Source: Hyphomicrobiales bacterium (GTDB taxonomy: Bacteria > Pseudomonadota > Alphaproteobacteria > Rhizobiales > JAJFHR01). Taken from it: 8,154 nt of DNA. The position numbers and the translations under genes were made by a program. The notes below the pieces were generated by a model. That model searched no databases, had not been told where the DNA came from, and saw only the letters and a list, made by a program, of their open reading frames with translations. This document shows, in pieces, positions 1 through 6,934 of this stretch. The first letter of the stretch is position 1. Each line of letters begins with the position of its first letter. The DNA is taken from NCBI GenBank assembly GCA_021775515.1, contig JAJFHR010000262.1:1-8154 (forward strand). Direction: 5' to 3'.

Positions 1-1044
1 CCAGGCTTGCAGCATCTTGCGGTATTCGGTGATTTTGTTCTGACGTTTTTTTGCTGCAATCAAATTGTCAGGATTAACATTCTCCAGGCCGATAAAAACC
101 CGGCCAATTCCGGCCCGTTTGGCTTTTGAGATGAAATTCGGGATTTTGTGGCACAGAGTATCTACCTGAATGATAATCGAAAACGGCAATCCATATTCTT
201 CGCGCAGATCACCCATGCGATCAAAAATAGCTTCCCAGTTCTTGTTGCGGGCGAAATTATCATCCGTGATAAAAAACCGCCAAATGCCCTGTTCAATATT
301 CGCCCGGATCAAACGCTCAACATCATCGGCGCTGCGATAGCGTGATTTACGGCCCTGGACATTAATTATGGTGCAGAAACTGCACTGAAAAGGACACCCG
401 CGACCGGCATCAAATCCGGCAATGACACCACCGTACTTGCGCACAAGCTTTCGCGGCAAAAACGGGGTCGGCTGATCTTCCATCCCCGGAAGGTCGTCCA
501 TATAATTATACACCGGCTGCAATTTCTTCTCATAGGCATCTTTCAAAAACCCGTCAAACCGGCCATCCGCCTCGCCGGCAAACAGAACAATGCCCAGATC
601 TTTGGCCTCCTGAATATCCGGTGGCAGTTGCTTGAGCATTGCCATACAGCCACTGACATGAAATCCGCCGATCGCCACGTCAATATTCTGCGCGCGAAAC
701 TGTTTGGCAATCTGCATAGCGCGCGGAAACTGGTTTGATTGCACACCCACCATACAGACAATGCCGGAGGCATCCGGACTATTTAAACGCCGGGCAATTT
801 TCGCAACTGGAATGACCGTATTTGTCTCATCATAACCGTTTACAATGATCTCTACGTCATCTCCAAGACCGCCCTTTTCCATGAAGTTTAGCAAAATTCC
901 ATAAAGGCAAGCGAGCGAGTTTGATGGAATCCAGGCCTTTGCCCACTGAATTACATATCCATCATCATCATAGTGAGATGGCTTGATCATCTCGACGTAG
1001 AACCGCCGCCGGTTCTTTTTGACGCCCTTACCGGACATATCCAT
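1..1044 (-). CDS. Cobalamin-binding radical SAM protein, C-terminal part beyond the left edge
   Basis: The visible 348 codons are an N-terminal segment; the frame is open at base 1. Residues about 60-175 resemble a B12-binding Rossmann domain, with a GGFHVSG turn at 126-132 and AGEADG at 156-161. The radical SAM core follows, with the CxxxCxxC cluster motif at C217, C221 and C224 (GCPFQCSFC), which should hold a [4Fe-4S] cluster that cleaves S-adenosylmethionine. FIGLENVNPDNL at 318-329 lies in a later part of the barrel. By family knowledge such proteins do methyl transfers or other radical chemistry on unreactive carbons; the substrate cannot be told here. The ATG at 1044-1042 is chosen because AGGAG lies 5 bases upstream (1054-1050); a second in-frame ATG at 1038 is spaced less well. 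The gene is divergent from motA, with no partner visible in the window. The family is secure, the specific function unknown. Confidence 0.9.
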   Translation of the reverse strand, partial: MDMSGKGVKKNRRRFYVEMIKPSHYDDDGYVIQWAKAWIPSNSLACLYGILLNFMEKGGLGDDVEIIVNGYDETNTVIPVAKIARRLNSPDASGIVCMVGVQSNQFPRAMQIAKQFRAQNIDVAIGGFHVSGCMAMLKQLPPDIQEAKDLGIVLFAGEADGRFDGFLKDAYEKKLQPVYNYMDDLPGMEDQPTPFLPRKLVRKYGGVIAGFDAGRGCPFQCSFCTIINVQGRKSRYRSADDVERLIRANIEQGIWRFFITDDNFARNKNWEAIFDRMGDLREEYGLPFSIIIQVDTLCHKIPNFISKAKRAGIGRVFIGLENVNPDNLIAAKKRQNKITEYRKMLQAW

Positions 1045-1069
1045 GTGCTCTCCTGAGTTTGCCGGGGTG

Positions 1070-1098
1070 ATCATAAATTAACACCCGATGATCTGCAA
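1070..1098 (-). promoter_or_regulatory. Candidate sigma-70-type promoter of the radical SAM gene
   Basis: Read on the minus strand, TTGCAG (1098-1093) is followed after exactly 17 bases by TATGAT (1075-1070). The -10 box matches the consensus at five of six positions, the -35 box only in its TTG. Transcription would start near 1063, giving a leader of about 20 bases that contains the AGGAG ribosome site. Position and spacing fit well, but this is a match by eye in AT-rich DNA. Confidence 0.35.
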
Positions 1099-1324
1099 TG
1101 CACAGGTTGCTGCGAGGCTAAACTGTTTCAAAATGCGACACCTGTTATTAGTTCGTATACCTAAATAACGGTAATTTTCAGTTATATTTCAATAGTTTGT
1201 GAGATGTATTCGTAGCAGAATTTTAGAGAAAATTTATAGATCGCAGGTATCATCATCTCCAAGGGCAGAGCAGATTTTTGCAAATACCCGGGGTGTAGTG
1301 AATTTTTAGGTCGATGGGGAAACT
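1099..1324. other. AT-rich upstream region of motAB, promoter not identified
   Basis: This is the rest of the divergent intergenic region. It has no credible reading frame, no tRNA and no clear terminator. It must hold the promoter of motAB, but I found neither a good sigma-70 pair nor the TAAA/GCCGATAA boxes of a sigma-28 flagellar promoter. The best, still weak, candidate is TTGCAA at 1278-1283, 17 bases before AATTTT at 1301-1306. GGGGA at 1316-1320, 4 bases before the motA ATG, is the likely ribosome binding site. Confidence 0.4.
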
Positions 1325-2092
1325 ATGGATCTTGCAACAATTATCGGCATAGTTGTCGGCTTTACCGTCGTATTGGGCGCCATTTTTGCTGGTGGCGAGT
1401 TTATGACGTTTGTCAATGTGCCCTCTATTCTCATCGTTTTAGGGGGATCTATAGCCACAACAATTTTGCGATTTCCCCTGAACGGCGTACTGGGCGCACT
1501 GGTCCTAGGCGGTAAAACGGTTTTTCAGCAGAAAAAATTCGACGCCCGCGAAATGATTGATGAAATGGCTCGCCTGTCAGATGTTATTCGCAAAAATGGC
1601 CCGTTGGGGCTGGAAGGCGTTCCCATTGAAGATGAATTTTTGTCCAAGGGCATTCAGTATATCGCCGATGGCTATGATGGGGAGTTTATTCAGGACACGT
1701 TACAACGCGAAAGAGATTTAAATCTCGAGCGCCTGGAAGAAGGTGCGCGGATTTATCAATCACTAGGCGATGCAGCACCGGCGTTCGGCATGATCGGCAC
1801 CCTGGTTGGACTGGTGCAGATGTTGAGCACGATGGACGATCCTTCGACCATTGGGCCATCGATGGCGGTGGCACTTTTGACCACGCTATATGGGGCGATG
1901 ATCTCAAATATTGTTTGTCTGCCAATCGCCGATAAGCTTGCCGCCAAGTTCAAGACCGAGGAACTCAGTCAGAACCTTGCGATTGATGGCGTGATTCAAA
2001 TTCGCGCCAACAAAAGCCCGGATGTCATCAAGGATGTACTGGTTTCTTACCTCCCGCAAAACCTGCGTGAAGAGGTTGCTGAAGCTGCCTAA
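1325..2092 (+). CDS. motA: Flagellar stator subunit MotA/PomA family
   Basis: A 255-residue inner-membrane protein that, with MotB, forms the ion-driven stator turning the flagellar rotor. The start MDLATIIG and the whole layout match Vibrio PomA closely. Likely membrane segments are about 3-23, 33-50, 148-168 and 180-200, with a large cytoplasmic loop between the second and third. In that loop R89, K90 and E97 match the charged residues of the family that act on rotor protein FliG. GDAAPAFGMIGTLVGL at 148-163 holds the conserved proline P152, and P200 is the second conserved proline. T159, T186 and T187 correspond to PomA threonines linked to sodium passage; E. coli MotA has Gly-Thr rather than Thr-Thr at the latter place. 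I infer a sodium-type stator. The ATG has GGGGA 4 bases upstream. motB follows after 42 bases, so the two are probably co-transcribed. pomA would be an equally good symbol. Confidence 0.94.
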   Translation: MDLATIIGIVVGFTVVLGAIFAGGEFMTFVNVPSILIVLGGSIATTILRFPLNGVLGALVLGGKTVFQQKKFDAREMIDEMARLSDVIRKNGPLGLEGVPIEDEFLSKGIQYIADGYDGEFIQDTLQRERDLNLERLEEGARIYQSLGDAAPAFGMIGTLVGLVQMLSTMDDPSTIGPSMAVALLTTLYGAMISNIVCLPIADKLAAKFKTEELSQNLAIDGVIQIRANKSPDVIKDVLVSYLPQNLREEVAEAA

Positions 2093-2134
2093 CGGCATTC
2101 AGTGCGCTAAAACGATTTAGGATAAAAACCTGCC

Positions 2135-3004
2135 ATGGCAAAAAAGGAAGCCCCGGTAATCGAAGGCGCACCGATGTGGATCGTGACATTTGCCGATCTC
2201 ATGTCGCTGCTGGTGACGTTTTTCGTTTTGCTGATTTCATTCTCAATTCAGGATGACCAAAAGCTACAGGTTGTTGCCGGGTCCATGAAGGATGCCTTTG
2301 GTATTCGCAAGGAAATCAGCAAAGCTGGCATGATTGAGAAAGAAGGATCACCGGTCCGGGATTATGTCAAAAAAATATCGCTGGTTGAATCTGAAAACGA
2401 CACCGACTTTTCAAACATTCGCAACAACAAACAATCAAAACAGGGATCGGAAGCCAATACCTACAAAATCAAAGAAAACACGGTAGAAACGCCACGGCAG
2501 TTTGCGCTTGCTGCAGCCTCATTGCGGCAGGCCTGGCAATCGATGCCGGATATCGCAGAAATCTCAGAAAGCCTCATCCTGGAAGAAACTCCCGACGGGC
2601 TAAACATCCAATTGCTTGATCAGGAAGGCCGGTCGATGTTTCCCGAAGGCTCCTCCGAGCCCTATGACCGCACAAGGCGGCTGCTGGCTAAAATTGCCCC
2701 GGTCTTAAAAGCCATGCCCAATCGCATCCGGATTACCGGTCATTCCGATTCCTCCAGTTCCTACAATGAAAACAACTATGGCCTATGGGAATTAACCGCT
2801 GACCGGGCCAATGCCGCCCGGCGTCTCCTGACCCAAGGCGGCATGACAAATGATCAATTCTTCGCAGTAACCGGAAAAGCTGACAGCGAGCCCCTCTTTC
2901 CCGAAGACACATTTTTGGCGGCAAACCGGCGGATTTCAATTCTAATCATGAATGAAGCACCGCCAATTCCGCCAACCCACAAGCCCAACGTCCAATCAAA
3001 GTAG
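2135..3004 (+). CDS. motB: Flagellar stator subunit MotB/PomB family, OmpA-like domain
   Basis: This 289-residue partner of MotA anchors the stator to peptidoglycan. A short cytoplasmic N-terminus precedes one membrane helix at about 14-37 (MWIVTFADLMSLLVTFFVLL). D21 in FADLMSLL is the ion-binding aspartate, equivalent to D24 of PomB and about D32 of E. coli MotB. Residues about 40-65 would be the plug that keeps an unassembled stator closed, followed by a polar linker to about 150. The C-terminal OmpA-like domain (about 154-273) has TGHSDSSSS at 201-209, ELTADRANAARRLL at 219-232 and NRRISI at 264-269; D205 and R224 are the expected peptidoglycan-contacting residues. The helix resembles PomB more than E. 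coli MotB. AGGA at 2119-2122 lies 12 bases before the ATG, a loose spacing, so translation may depend partly on motA. No other flagellar gene is in the window. Confidence 0.94.
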   Translation: MAKKEAPVIEGAPMWIVTFADLMSLLVTFFVLLISFSIQDDQKLQVVAGSMKDAFGIRKEISKAGMIEKEGSPVRDYVKKISLVESENDTDFSNIRNNKQSKQGSEANTYKIKENTVETPRQFALAAASLRQAWQSMPDIAEISESLILEETPDGLNIQLLDQEGRSMFPEGSSEPYDRTRRLLAKIAPVLKAMPNRIRITGHSDSSSSYNENNYGLWELTADRANAARRLLTQGGMTNDQFFAVTGKADSEPLFPEDTFLAANRRISILIMNEAPPIPPTHKPNVQSK

Positions 3005-3036
3005 ATTGAGCACCTGGGCTAGGCCGGCTCTACTTT
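2998..3036. terminator. Possible bidirectional terminator between motB and the nfeD gene
   Basis: The two genes converge with 14 bases between their stop codons. AAAGTA (2998-3003) pairs with TACTTT (3031-3036), GAGC (3008-3011) with GCTC (3027-3030), and CCT (3013-3015) with AGG (3021-3023) around a GGGCT loop, with a four-base bulge on one side. The outer A/T arms give a short T-rich end on either strand, as expected for a two-way terminator. The stem is imperfect, overlaps both stop codons and lacks a long T run. Confidence 0.3.
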
Positions 3037-3471
3037 CAAGATCGTGCCTTCAGCGCCGACAATTTTGACCAAGGTGCCTTCCGCGCAATCTTCGCCTTCG
3101 ACCTGCCAGATAGAATCTGCAATTTTAACCCCTCCCCGACCATTCTCGATAGATTTTGAGAGAACAAAAGAACGGCCGATATACTGTTCGGCACGCTGGT
3201 TTAATAATGGCTTGTCACTTTGATCATCATCTCTGCGCAGATAACGCTTTGAAATTATAACAGAAGCCACGGAAAGTCCGGAAAACAAAACGAGTTGTAC
3301 CTGCCAAGAAATTCCTACCACCAGAGCTGAAGTGCCAACTATCAGGGCTGCAAGTCCGAACCAAATCAGAAATACTCCTGGTACCAATATCTCAACAGCA
3401 AACAGAAGGGCTGCAAGAATCAACCAGTTCCAGGCCCCTAGATTGTTCAAAAAAGGAAACATCTCGTCCAT
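3019..3471 (-). CDS. ybbJ: NfeD family membrane protein (YbbJ type), partner of QmcA
   Basis: A 150-residue protein with three predicted membrane helices (about 12-30, 33-53, 56-75) and a soluble C-terminal OB-fold domain (about 95-148). The soluble part shares with E. coli YbbJ the pattern LNQR..QYIGRSFVL, then NGRG, then DSIWQVEGED, and ends in EGTILKVE. This short NfeD form, without the serine-protease domain of long NfeD proteins, is usually encoded beside an SPFH protein and thought to act with it in membrane domains; its biochemical role is poorly known. I chose the ATG at 3471-3469 because AAGGG (3486-3482) lies 9 bases upstream; a TTG one codon earlier is possible but less likely. The gene starts 20 bases after the qmcA stop, so both should be on one transcript, and it converges with motB. 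Confidence 0.88.
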   Translation of the reverse strand: MDEMFPFLNNLGAWNWLILAALLFAVEILVPGVFLIWFGLAALIVGTSALVVGISWQVQLVLFSGLSVASVIISKRYLRRDDDQSDKPLLNQRAEQYIGRSFVLSKSIENGRGGVKIADSIWQVEGEDCAEGTLVKIVGAEGTILKVEPA

Positions 3472-3491
3472 CAAATCAAGCCCTTGTGTTG

Positions 3492-4484
3492 TTAAGAACC
3501 CGTCGGCGGAACTGTCCCGCCAGGCCGTGTCCGGGGTCTCGTGTTTGTCGCCGCAGAGTTTGATCCCTCATTATCGCCATAAACTTGTTTAGTGATCTCG
3601 GTAATTCCTCCAATAGCCCCGATTACATTTGCAGCTTCCAGCGGCATCATCAAAACTTTTTGGTTGTCTGCAGAAGCAAGTGCCTTCAAGGCACCAACGT
3701 ATTTGTCAGCAATAAAGTAGTTGATCGCCTGAACATCGCCAGCAGCAATAGCCTCACTTACCATGGTCGTCGCCTTAGCTTCGGCCTCAGCTTCACGCTC
3801 CCGCGCTTCGGCATCCTTAAATGCCGCTTCCCGGCGGCCTTCAGCAGCAAGTATCTGGCCTTGTTTTTCACCCTCTGCCTGAAGGATTTCTGCAGCCCTA
3901 GCACCTTCCGCCTCGAGGATCGAGGCGCGTTTTTCACGCTCGGCTTTCATCTGACGCGCCATGGAATCAACCAAATCACGTGGCGGGGCGATATCTTTAA
4001 TTTCAATCCGGGTAACTTTTACACCCCACGCCCCGGTTGCTGCATCTACGACACTGAGCAATCGGGCATTGATTTCATCCCGTTGTGACAAGAGCTCATC
4101 CAGATCCATGCTGCCCAAAACCGTTCGAATGTTGGTCATGGTCAGGTTAAGAATGGCATTTTCCAGGTCATTTACCTCGTAGGTTGCATTCGCGGCATCA
4201 AGAACCTGATAAAACGCAACTCCATCCGTCATTACCATCGCATTATCGCGGGTAATAACTTCCTGGCTTGGCACTTCATACACCCGCTCCATCATGTTCA
4301 CTTTGGAGCCGATGCGATCAATAAAGGGAACGATAAGGGTCAGGCCGGGCGTCAGGGTTCGCGTGTATTTGCCAAAACGCTCAACCGTATAATTATACCC
4401 CTGCGCCACCGTCTTAACACCTGCAAAGATAATAAGAACAAAAAGCGCAACAAAAACAATGACAAAGATGCCAGATCCGTCCAT
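3492..4484 (-). CDS. qmcA: SPFH/Band 7 (stomatin-like) membrane protein QmcA
   Basis: This 330-residue protein aligns by eye with E. coli QmcA over nearly all its length, including NYTVERFGKYTRTLTPGL, VPSQEVITRDNA and LTMTNIRTVLGSMDLDELLS. Order of parts: an N-terminal membrane anchor (about 5-24), an SPFH domain (about 28-180), and a long charged alanine/glutamate helix (about 175-245) with EAEG, QAEG and AAEG repeats, typical of ring-forming SPFH proteins. A conserved stretch with KVLMMPLEA follows at about 277-284. The last 27 residues (304-330) are polar, with two TRPR motifs and a proline/glycine-rich end; they seem disordered and unlike the shorter E. coli tail. By family knowledge it forms large membrane assemblies linked to membrane order and protease control; no enzyme activity is expected. 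GGGAG lies 9 bases before the ATG. It is followed by its usual partner NfeD. Confidence 0.93.
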   Translation of the reverse strand: MDGSGIFVIVFVALFVLIIFAGVKTVAQGYNYTVERFGKYTRTLTPGLTLIVPFIDRIGSKVNMMERVYEVPSQEVITRDNAMVMTDGVAFYQVLDAANATYEVNDLENAILNLTMTNIRTVLGSMDLDELLSQRDEINARLLSVVDAATGAWGVKVTRIEIKDIAPPRDLVDSMARQMKAEREKRASILEAEGARAAEILQAEGEKQGQILAAEGRREAAFKDAEAREREAEAEAKATTMVSEAIAAGDVQAINYFIADKYVGALKALASADNQKVLMMPLEAANVIGAIGGITEITKQVYGDNEGSNSAATNTRPRTRPGGTVPPTGS

Positions 4485-4620
4485 TTCCCCAATCTCCCAA
4501 ATAAATTGTGACTGTATTAATATAGGGATTCGGTGGGAAATTATAAGAATTGAATTGCAAATCGCTCGCTGAGCGGAAAAACATTAGAAACTGTCTTGCA
4601 AAATCTGCGGCATAAAAACC
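4485..4620 (-). promoter_or_regulatory. hemH-qmcA intergenic region, probable qmcA promoter
   Basis: 136 AT-rich bases separate hemH from qmcA, enough for a new promoter. A perfect -10 box TATAAT is read on the minus strand at 4545-4540, but no good -35 box stands 16-18 bases before it. TATATT further down (4524-4519) is an alternative. A small hairpin, CGCTC/GAGCG around a three-base loop (4563-4575), has no T run after it and is a weak terminator candidate for hemH. Whether qmcA is read from its own promoter is inferred from spacing. Confidence 0.3.
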
Positions 4621-5664
4621 CTATATCCAGCCTTGCAGTTCGCGCATCACAACCGCCTCAATGACATCGAGGCCCTCTGGGCTGTCATTTAAGCACGGCA
4701 GAGCTGCGAAGTTTTCACCACCGTTTTCATGAAAAATTTCGGCAGCTTCAACCGCCAGTTCTTCCAGGGTTTCGACACAGTCTGCCGCAAAGCCCGGAGC
4801 AATTACCGCGATATTTTTCACACCATCGCGCGCCAGTTGCTCAATCGTTTTGTCGGTATAAGGTTGCAACCATTCAGCCGGGCCAAAGCGCGATTGAAAG
4901 GTCAGCTTGAAGCGGGTTTCATCCCAGCCCAACGCCGCGCGCATGCACTCATAGGTAACTTTACATTGCTCCTGGTAGGGATCGCCCTTATCCACATACT
5001 CCTTGGGCAGACCATGAAATGACGCCAGCACCACCTCTGGCTCCCAGTCCAGATCAGCCATTGATTTTTTCATCGAAGTTACCAGGGACGAAATATAGAC
5101 AGGATCAGCCTCATACGAGGGAACGGTTCGAATGGCGGGTTGCCGGCGCATTTTTTTGAGGGCATCGAAGGCCTTGTCATTTGCCGTTGCAACGGTGGCC
5201 GAGGCATATTGCGGATAAAGCGGAAACAGCAATATTTTATCACAACCAGCAGATGTGAGGACATCCAGCTTTTCAGCTATCGAAGGCGTGCCATATCTCA
5301 TCGCCCAGTCAACAACAACATTTGGCAGTTTTTCGGCAAAAGACGCACTTATCAGCTTTGCCTGACTGCGGGTAATCGTCCGCAGCGGAGATTCGTCAAG
5401 CTCTTTGTTCCAGATAGAGGCGTAGGCCTCACCACTCCGCCTGGGACGGTTGGTCAAAATTATAACATTGAGCAAAAACCACCATAGATACCGGTTGGTT
5501 TCGATCACCCGTTGATCAGAGAGAAACTCTTTCAGATACCGGCGCATCGGCCAATAACTGGTTGCATCAGGTGTCCCCAGATTTATAAGCAGAACACCTA
5601 CTTTACTGTGGCGGTCATCACGCCCGGTATCGGGCGCCTCAAGTGTGGAAATTTCATCACGCAT
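4621..5664 (-). CDS. hemH: Ferrochelatase (protohaem ferro-lyase)
   Basis: This 347-residue enzyme inserts Fe2+ into protoporphyrin IX, the last step of protohaem synthesis. Hallmarks are VGVLLINLGTPDA near the N-terminus (22-34), FLSDQRVIETNRYLWW (47-62), LFPLYPQYASATVA (146-159), the catalytic-histidine motif SFHGLP with H217, FQSRFG..EWLQPYTD (256-271), and PGFAADCVETLEEL (290-303) with the essential glutamate E298. These match E. coli HemH H194 and E264, and length is normal for a bacterial enzyme. I see no C-terminal cysteine cluster like those that bind [2Fe-2S] in some homologues. The ATG has no clear ribosome site (only TAAG, overlapping the upstream stop) and lies 10 bases after the PaaK-like gene, so translation may be coupled to it; no later start is suitable. 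No other haem gene is visible, which is common since haem genes are scattered. Confidence 0.96.
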   Translation of the reverse strand: MRDEISTLEAPDTGRDDRHSKVGVLLINLGTPDATSYWPMRRYLKEFLSDQRVIETNRYLWWFLLNVIILTNRPRRSGEAYASIWNKELDESPLRTITRSQAKLISASFAEKLPNVVVDWAMRYGTPSIAEKLDVLTSAGCDKILLFPLYPQYASATVATANDKAFDALKKMRRQPAIRTVPSYEADPVYISSLVTSMKKSMADLDWEPEVVLASFHGLPKEYVDKGDPYQEQCKVTYECMRAALGWDETRFKLTFQSRFGPAEWLQPYTDKTIEQLARDGVKNIAVIAPGFAADCVETLEELAVEAAEIFHENGGENFAALPCLNDSPEGLDVIEAVVMRELQGWI

Positions 5665-5674
5665 AAATTATAAC

Positions 5675-6934
5675 TTAGAATGCCTTGCGTTCGTCTGCAA
5701 TTATTACCCCATCATTTGGCAGGCTGCCGGGTGCGACAAGTTCAACCTTACCGCGCAGCTTACAAACCATCTGCAAAGTTGCGGCGACGGCCTCGGCAAA
5801 ACTTGCCTCATTATTGCGGCTCTCAGCTTTGAGCAACATCGTATCATTCTGATTTTCACGCCCGATAACGAGCCGCACACGTCCTAGATCCTGGTGTTTT
5901 TTTGCCACTTCCACGACCTGCCCGGGGTGCACAAACATGCCCTTAACCTTGGCGCTTTGATCAGCGCGCCCCCGCCATCCTTCAATCCGCATGTTGGTGC
6001 GGCCACACGGGCTCATTCCCGCCATTACCGCAGACAAATCTCCAGTGGCAAACCGGATCATCGGATAATCCCGGTTAAAACTGGTAACGACCACTTCACC
6101 AACTTCGCCATCATCAACCGGGTCGCTAGTGCCCGGGTTGAGAATTTCAACAATAACCCCTTCGTTGACCACCATGCCGTCCAGCGCCGGTGTTTCATAA
6201 GCGATGATACCCAGATCCGCAGTGCCATAACATTGCGACACATGAACGCCGCGATCATTCAATTCCTGCCTCAAAGACGGTGGCAGGGCGGCACCGGAAA
6301 CGCTGGCCTTGGTGATGCAGGAAAGGTCCTGATCAGCTTCAAGTCCTTTATCGAGCAAAATCTTGAGAAAATCCGGGGTACCGGCATAAGCGCTTGGTCT
6401 GAGATTGGCAATAGCCTCCACCTGCATTTCGGTATTGCCGGCACCAGCCGGGATTACAGTGCACCCCAAGGCGTGGGCGCCATTTTCAAACATGTGTCCG
6501 GCAGGTGTTAGATGGTAGGCAAAAGAATTATGGACGATATCCGTCGCTCTGATTTCAGCGGCAAATAAGGCGCGTGCAGCCCGCCACCAGTCCGATCCTG
6601 TTCCTTCAGGTTCAAAAATCGGTCCAGGCGACATGAACAATCGGCCCAGATCCTTTACCGCTGTAGTGGTAAATTCGCCAAAAGGCGGATTTTCGGATTG
6701 CAGGGCTTTGAGATCAAATTTTCGCAAGACCGGCAGACTGCTTAGCGCCTCACGTGAAGTAATATCTTCAGGATCAACACCTTCAAGTTGCCGCGACCAG
6801 CCCGGGGCTTTGTCCATCGCAACCGCAATCAGATCAGGCAGAAGGCCAAATTCCTCCCGGGCGCGCAACCCGGCATCACGCACTTCAAGGTCATCGTAAA
6901 ACTCAGGAGACGGCATCTCAAGCAACTCCGACAT
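5675..6934 (-). CDS. PaaK-like adenylate-forming (phenylacetate-CoA ligase family) protein with altered motifs
   Basis: This 419-residue protein has the length and order of the PaaK family, which joins aromatic or other acids to CoA through an acyl-adenylate. Landmarks are DIVHNSFAYHLTPAGHMFENGAHALGCTVIP in outline (132-162), CYGTAD (235-240, the place of YGxxE), RFATGDLS (294-301) with the ATP-ribose aspartate D299, and GRADQSAKVKG (322-332) at the hinge to the small C-terminal domain. Two key places differ. The phosphate loop, SSGTTGKP in PaaK, reads SPGPIFEPE (102-110). The C-terminal lysine expected after LPNDG (405-409) is valine 410. The usual glutamate of YGxxE is aspartate 240. Start: the ATG at 6934-6932 overlaps the preceding stop as TGATG, with no ribosome site of its own, so translational coupling is likely; a TTG one codon upstream is discounted. 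Its place after the transporter genes suggests it acts on the imported compound. Family sure; activity uncertain. Confidence 0.85.
   Translation of the reverse strand: MSELLEMPSPEFYDDLEVRDAGLRAREEFGLLPDLIAVAMDKAPGWSRQLEGVDPEDITSREALSSLPVLRKFDLKALQSENPPFGEFTTTAVKDLGRLFMSPGPIFEPEGTGSDWWRAARALFAAEIRATDIVHNSFAYHLTPAGHMFENGAHALGCTVIPAGAGNTEMQVEAIANLRPSAYAGTPDFLKILLDKGLEADQDLSCITKASVSGAALPPSLRQELNDRGVHVSQCYGTADLGIIAYETPALDGMVVNEGVIVEILNPGTSDPVDDGEVGEVVVTSFNRDYPMIRFATGDLSAVMAGMSPCGRTNMRIEGWRGRADQSAKVKGMFVHPGQVVEVAKKHQDLGRVRLVIGRENQNDTMLLKAESRNNEASFAEAVAATLQMVCKLRGKVELVAPGSLPNDGVIIADERKAF

Noticed and set aside
1278..1306. TTGCAA-17-AATTTT as the motAB promoter
   Set aside because: The -10 box matches only three consensus positions; kept only as a weak mention.
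3585..4088. Open frame of about 167 codons on the plus strand
   Set aside because: It is antisense to qmcA; the low stop density comes from the alanine/glutamate-rich repeats of that gene.
4563..4575. CGCTC/GAGCG hairpin as a terminator for hemH
   Set aside because: Only five base pairs with a three-base loop, and the following bases on the minus strand are not a T run.
4621..5664. Iron-sulphur cluster in ferrochelatase
   Set aside because: Cysteines are present at 141, 234, 240, 296 and 324 but not in a recognisable cluster arrangement, and the C-terminus has none.
5668..5673. Perfect TATAAT on the minus strand just before hemH
   Set aside because: It ends two bases before the ATG, so a transcript would start inside the gene; it is not a usable hemH promoter.
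5894..6511. Long open frame of about 205 codons on the plus strand
   Set aside because: It lies wholly antisense to the PaaK-like gene, whose protein is clearly family-like, and its translation shows no recognisable motif.
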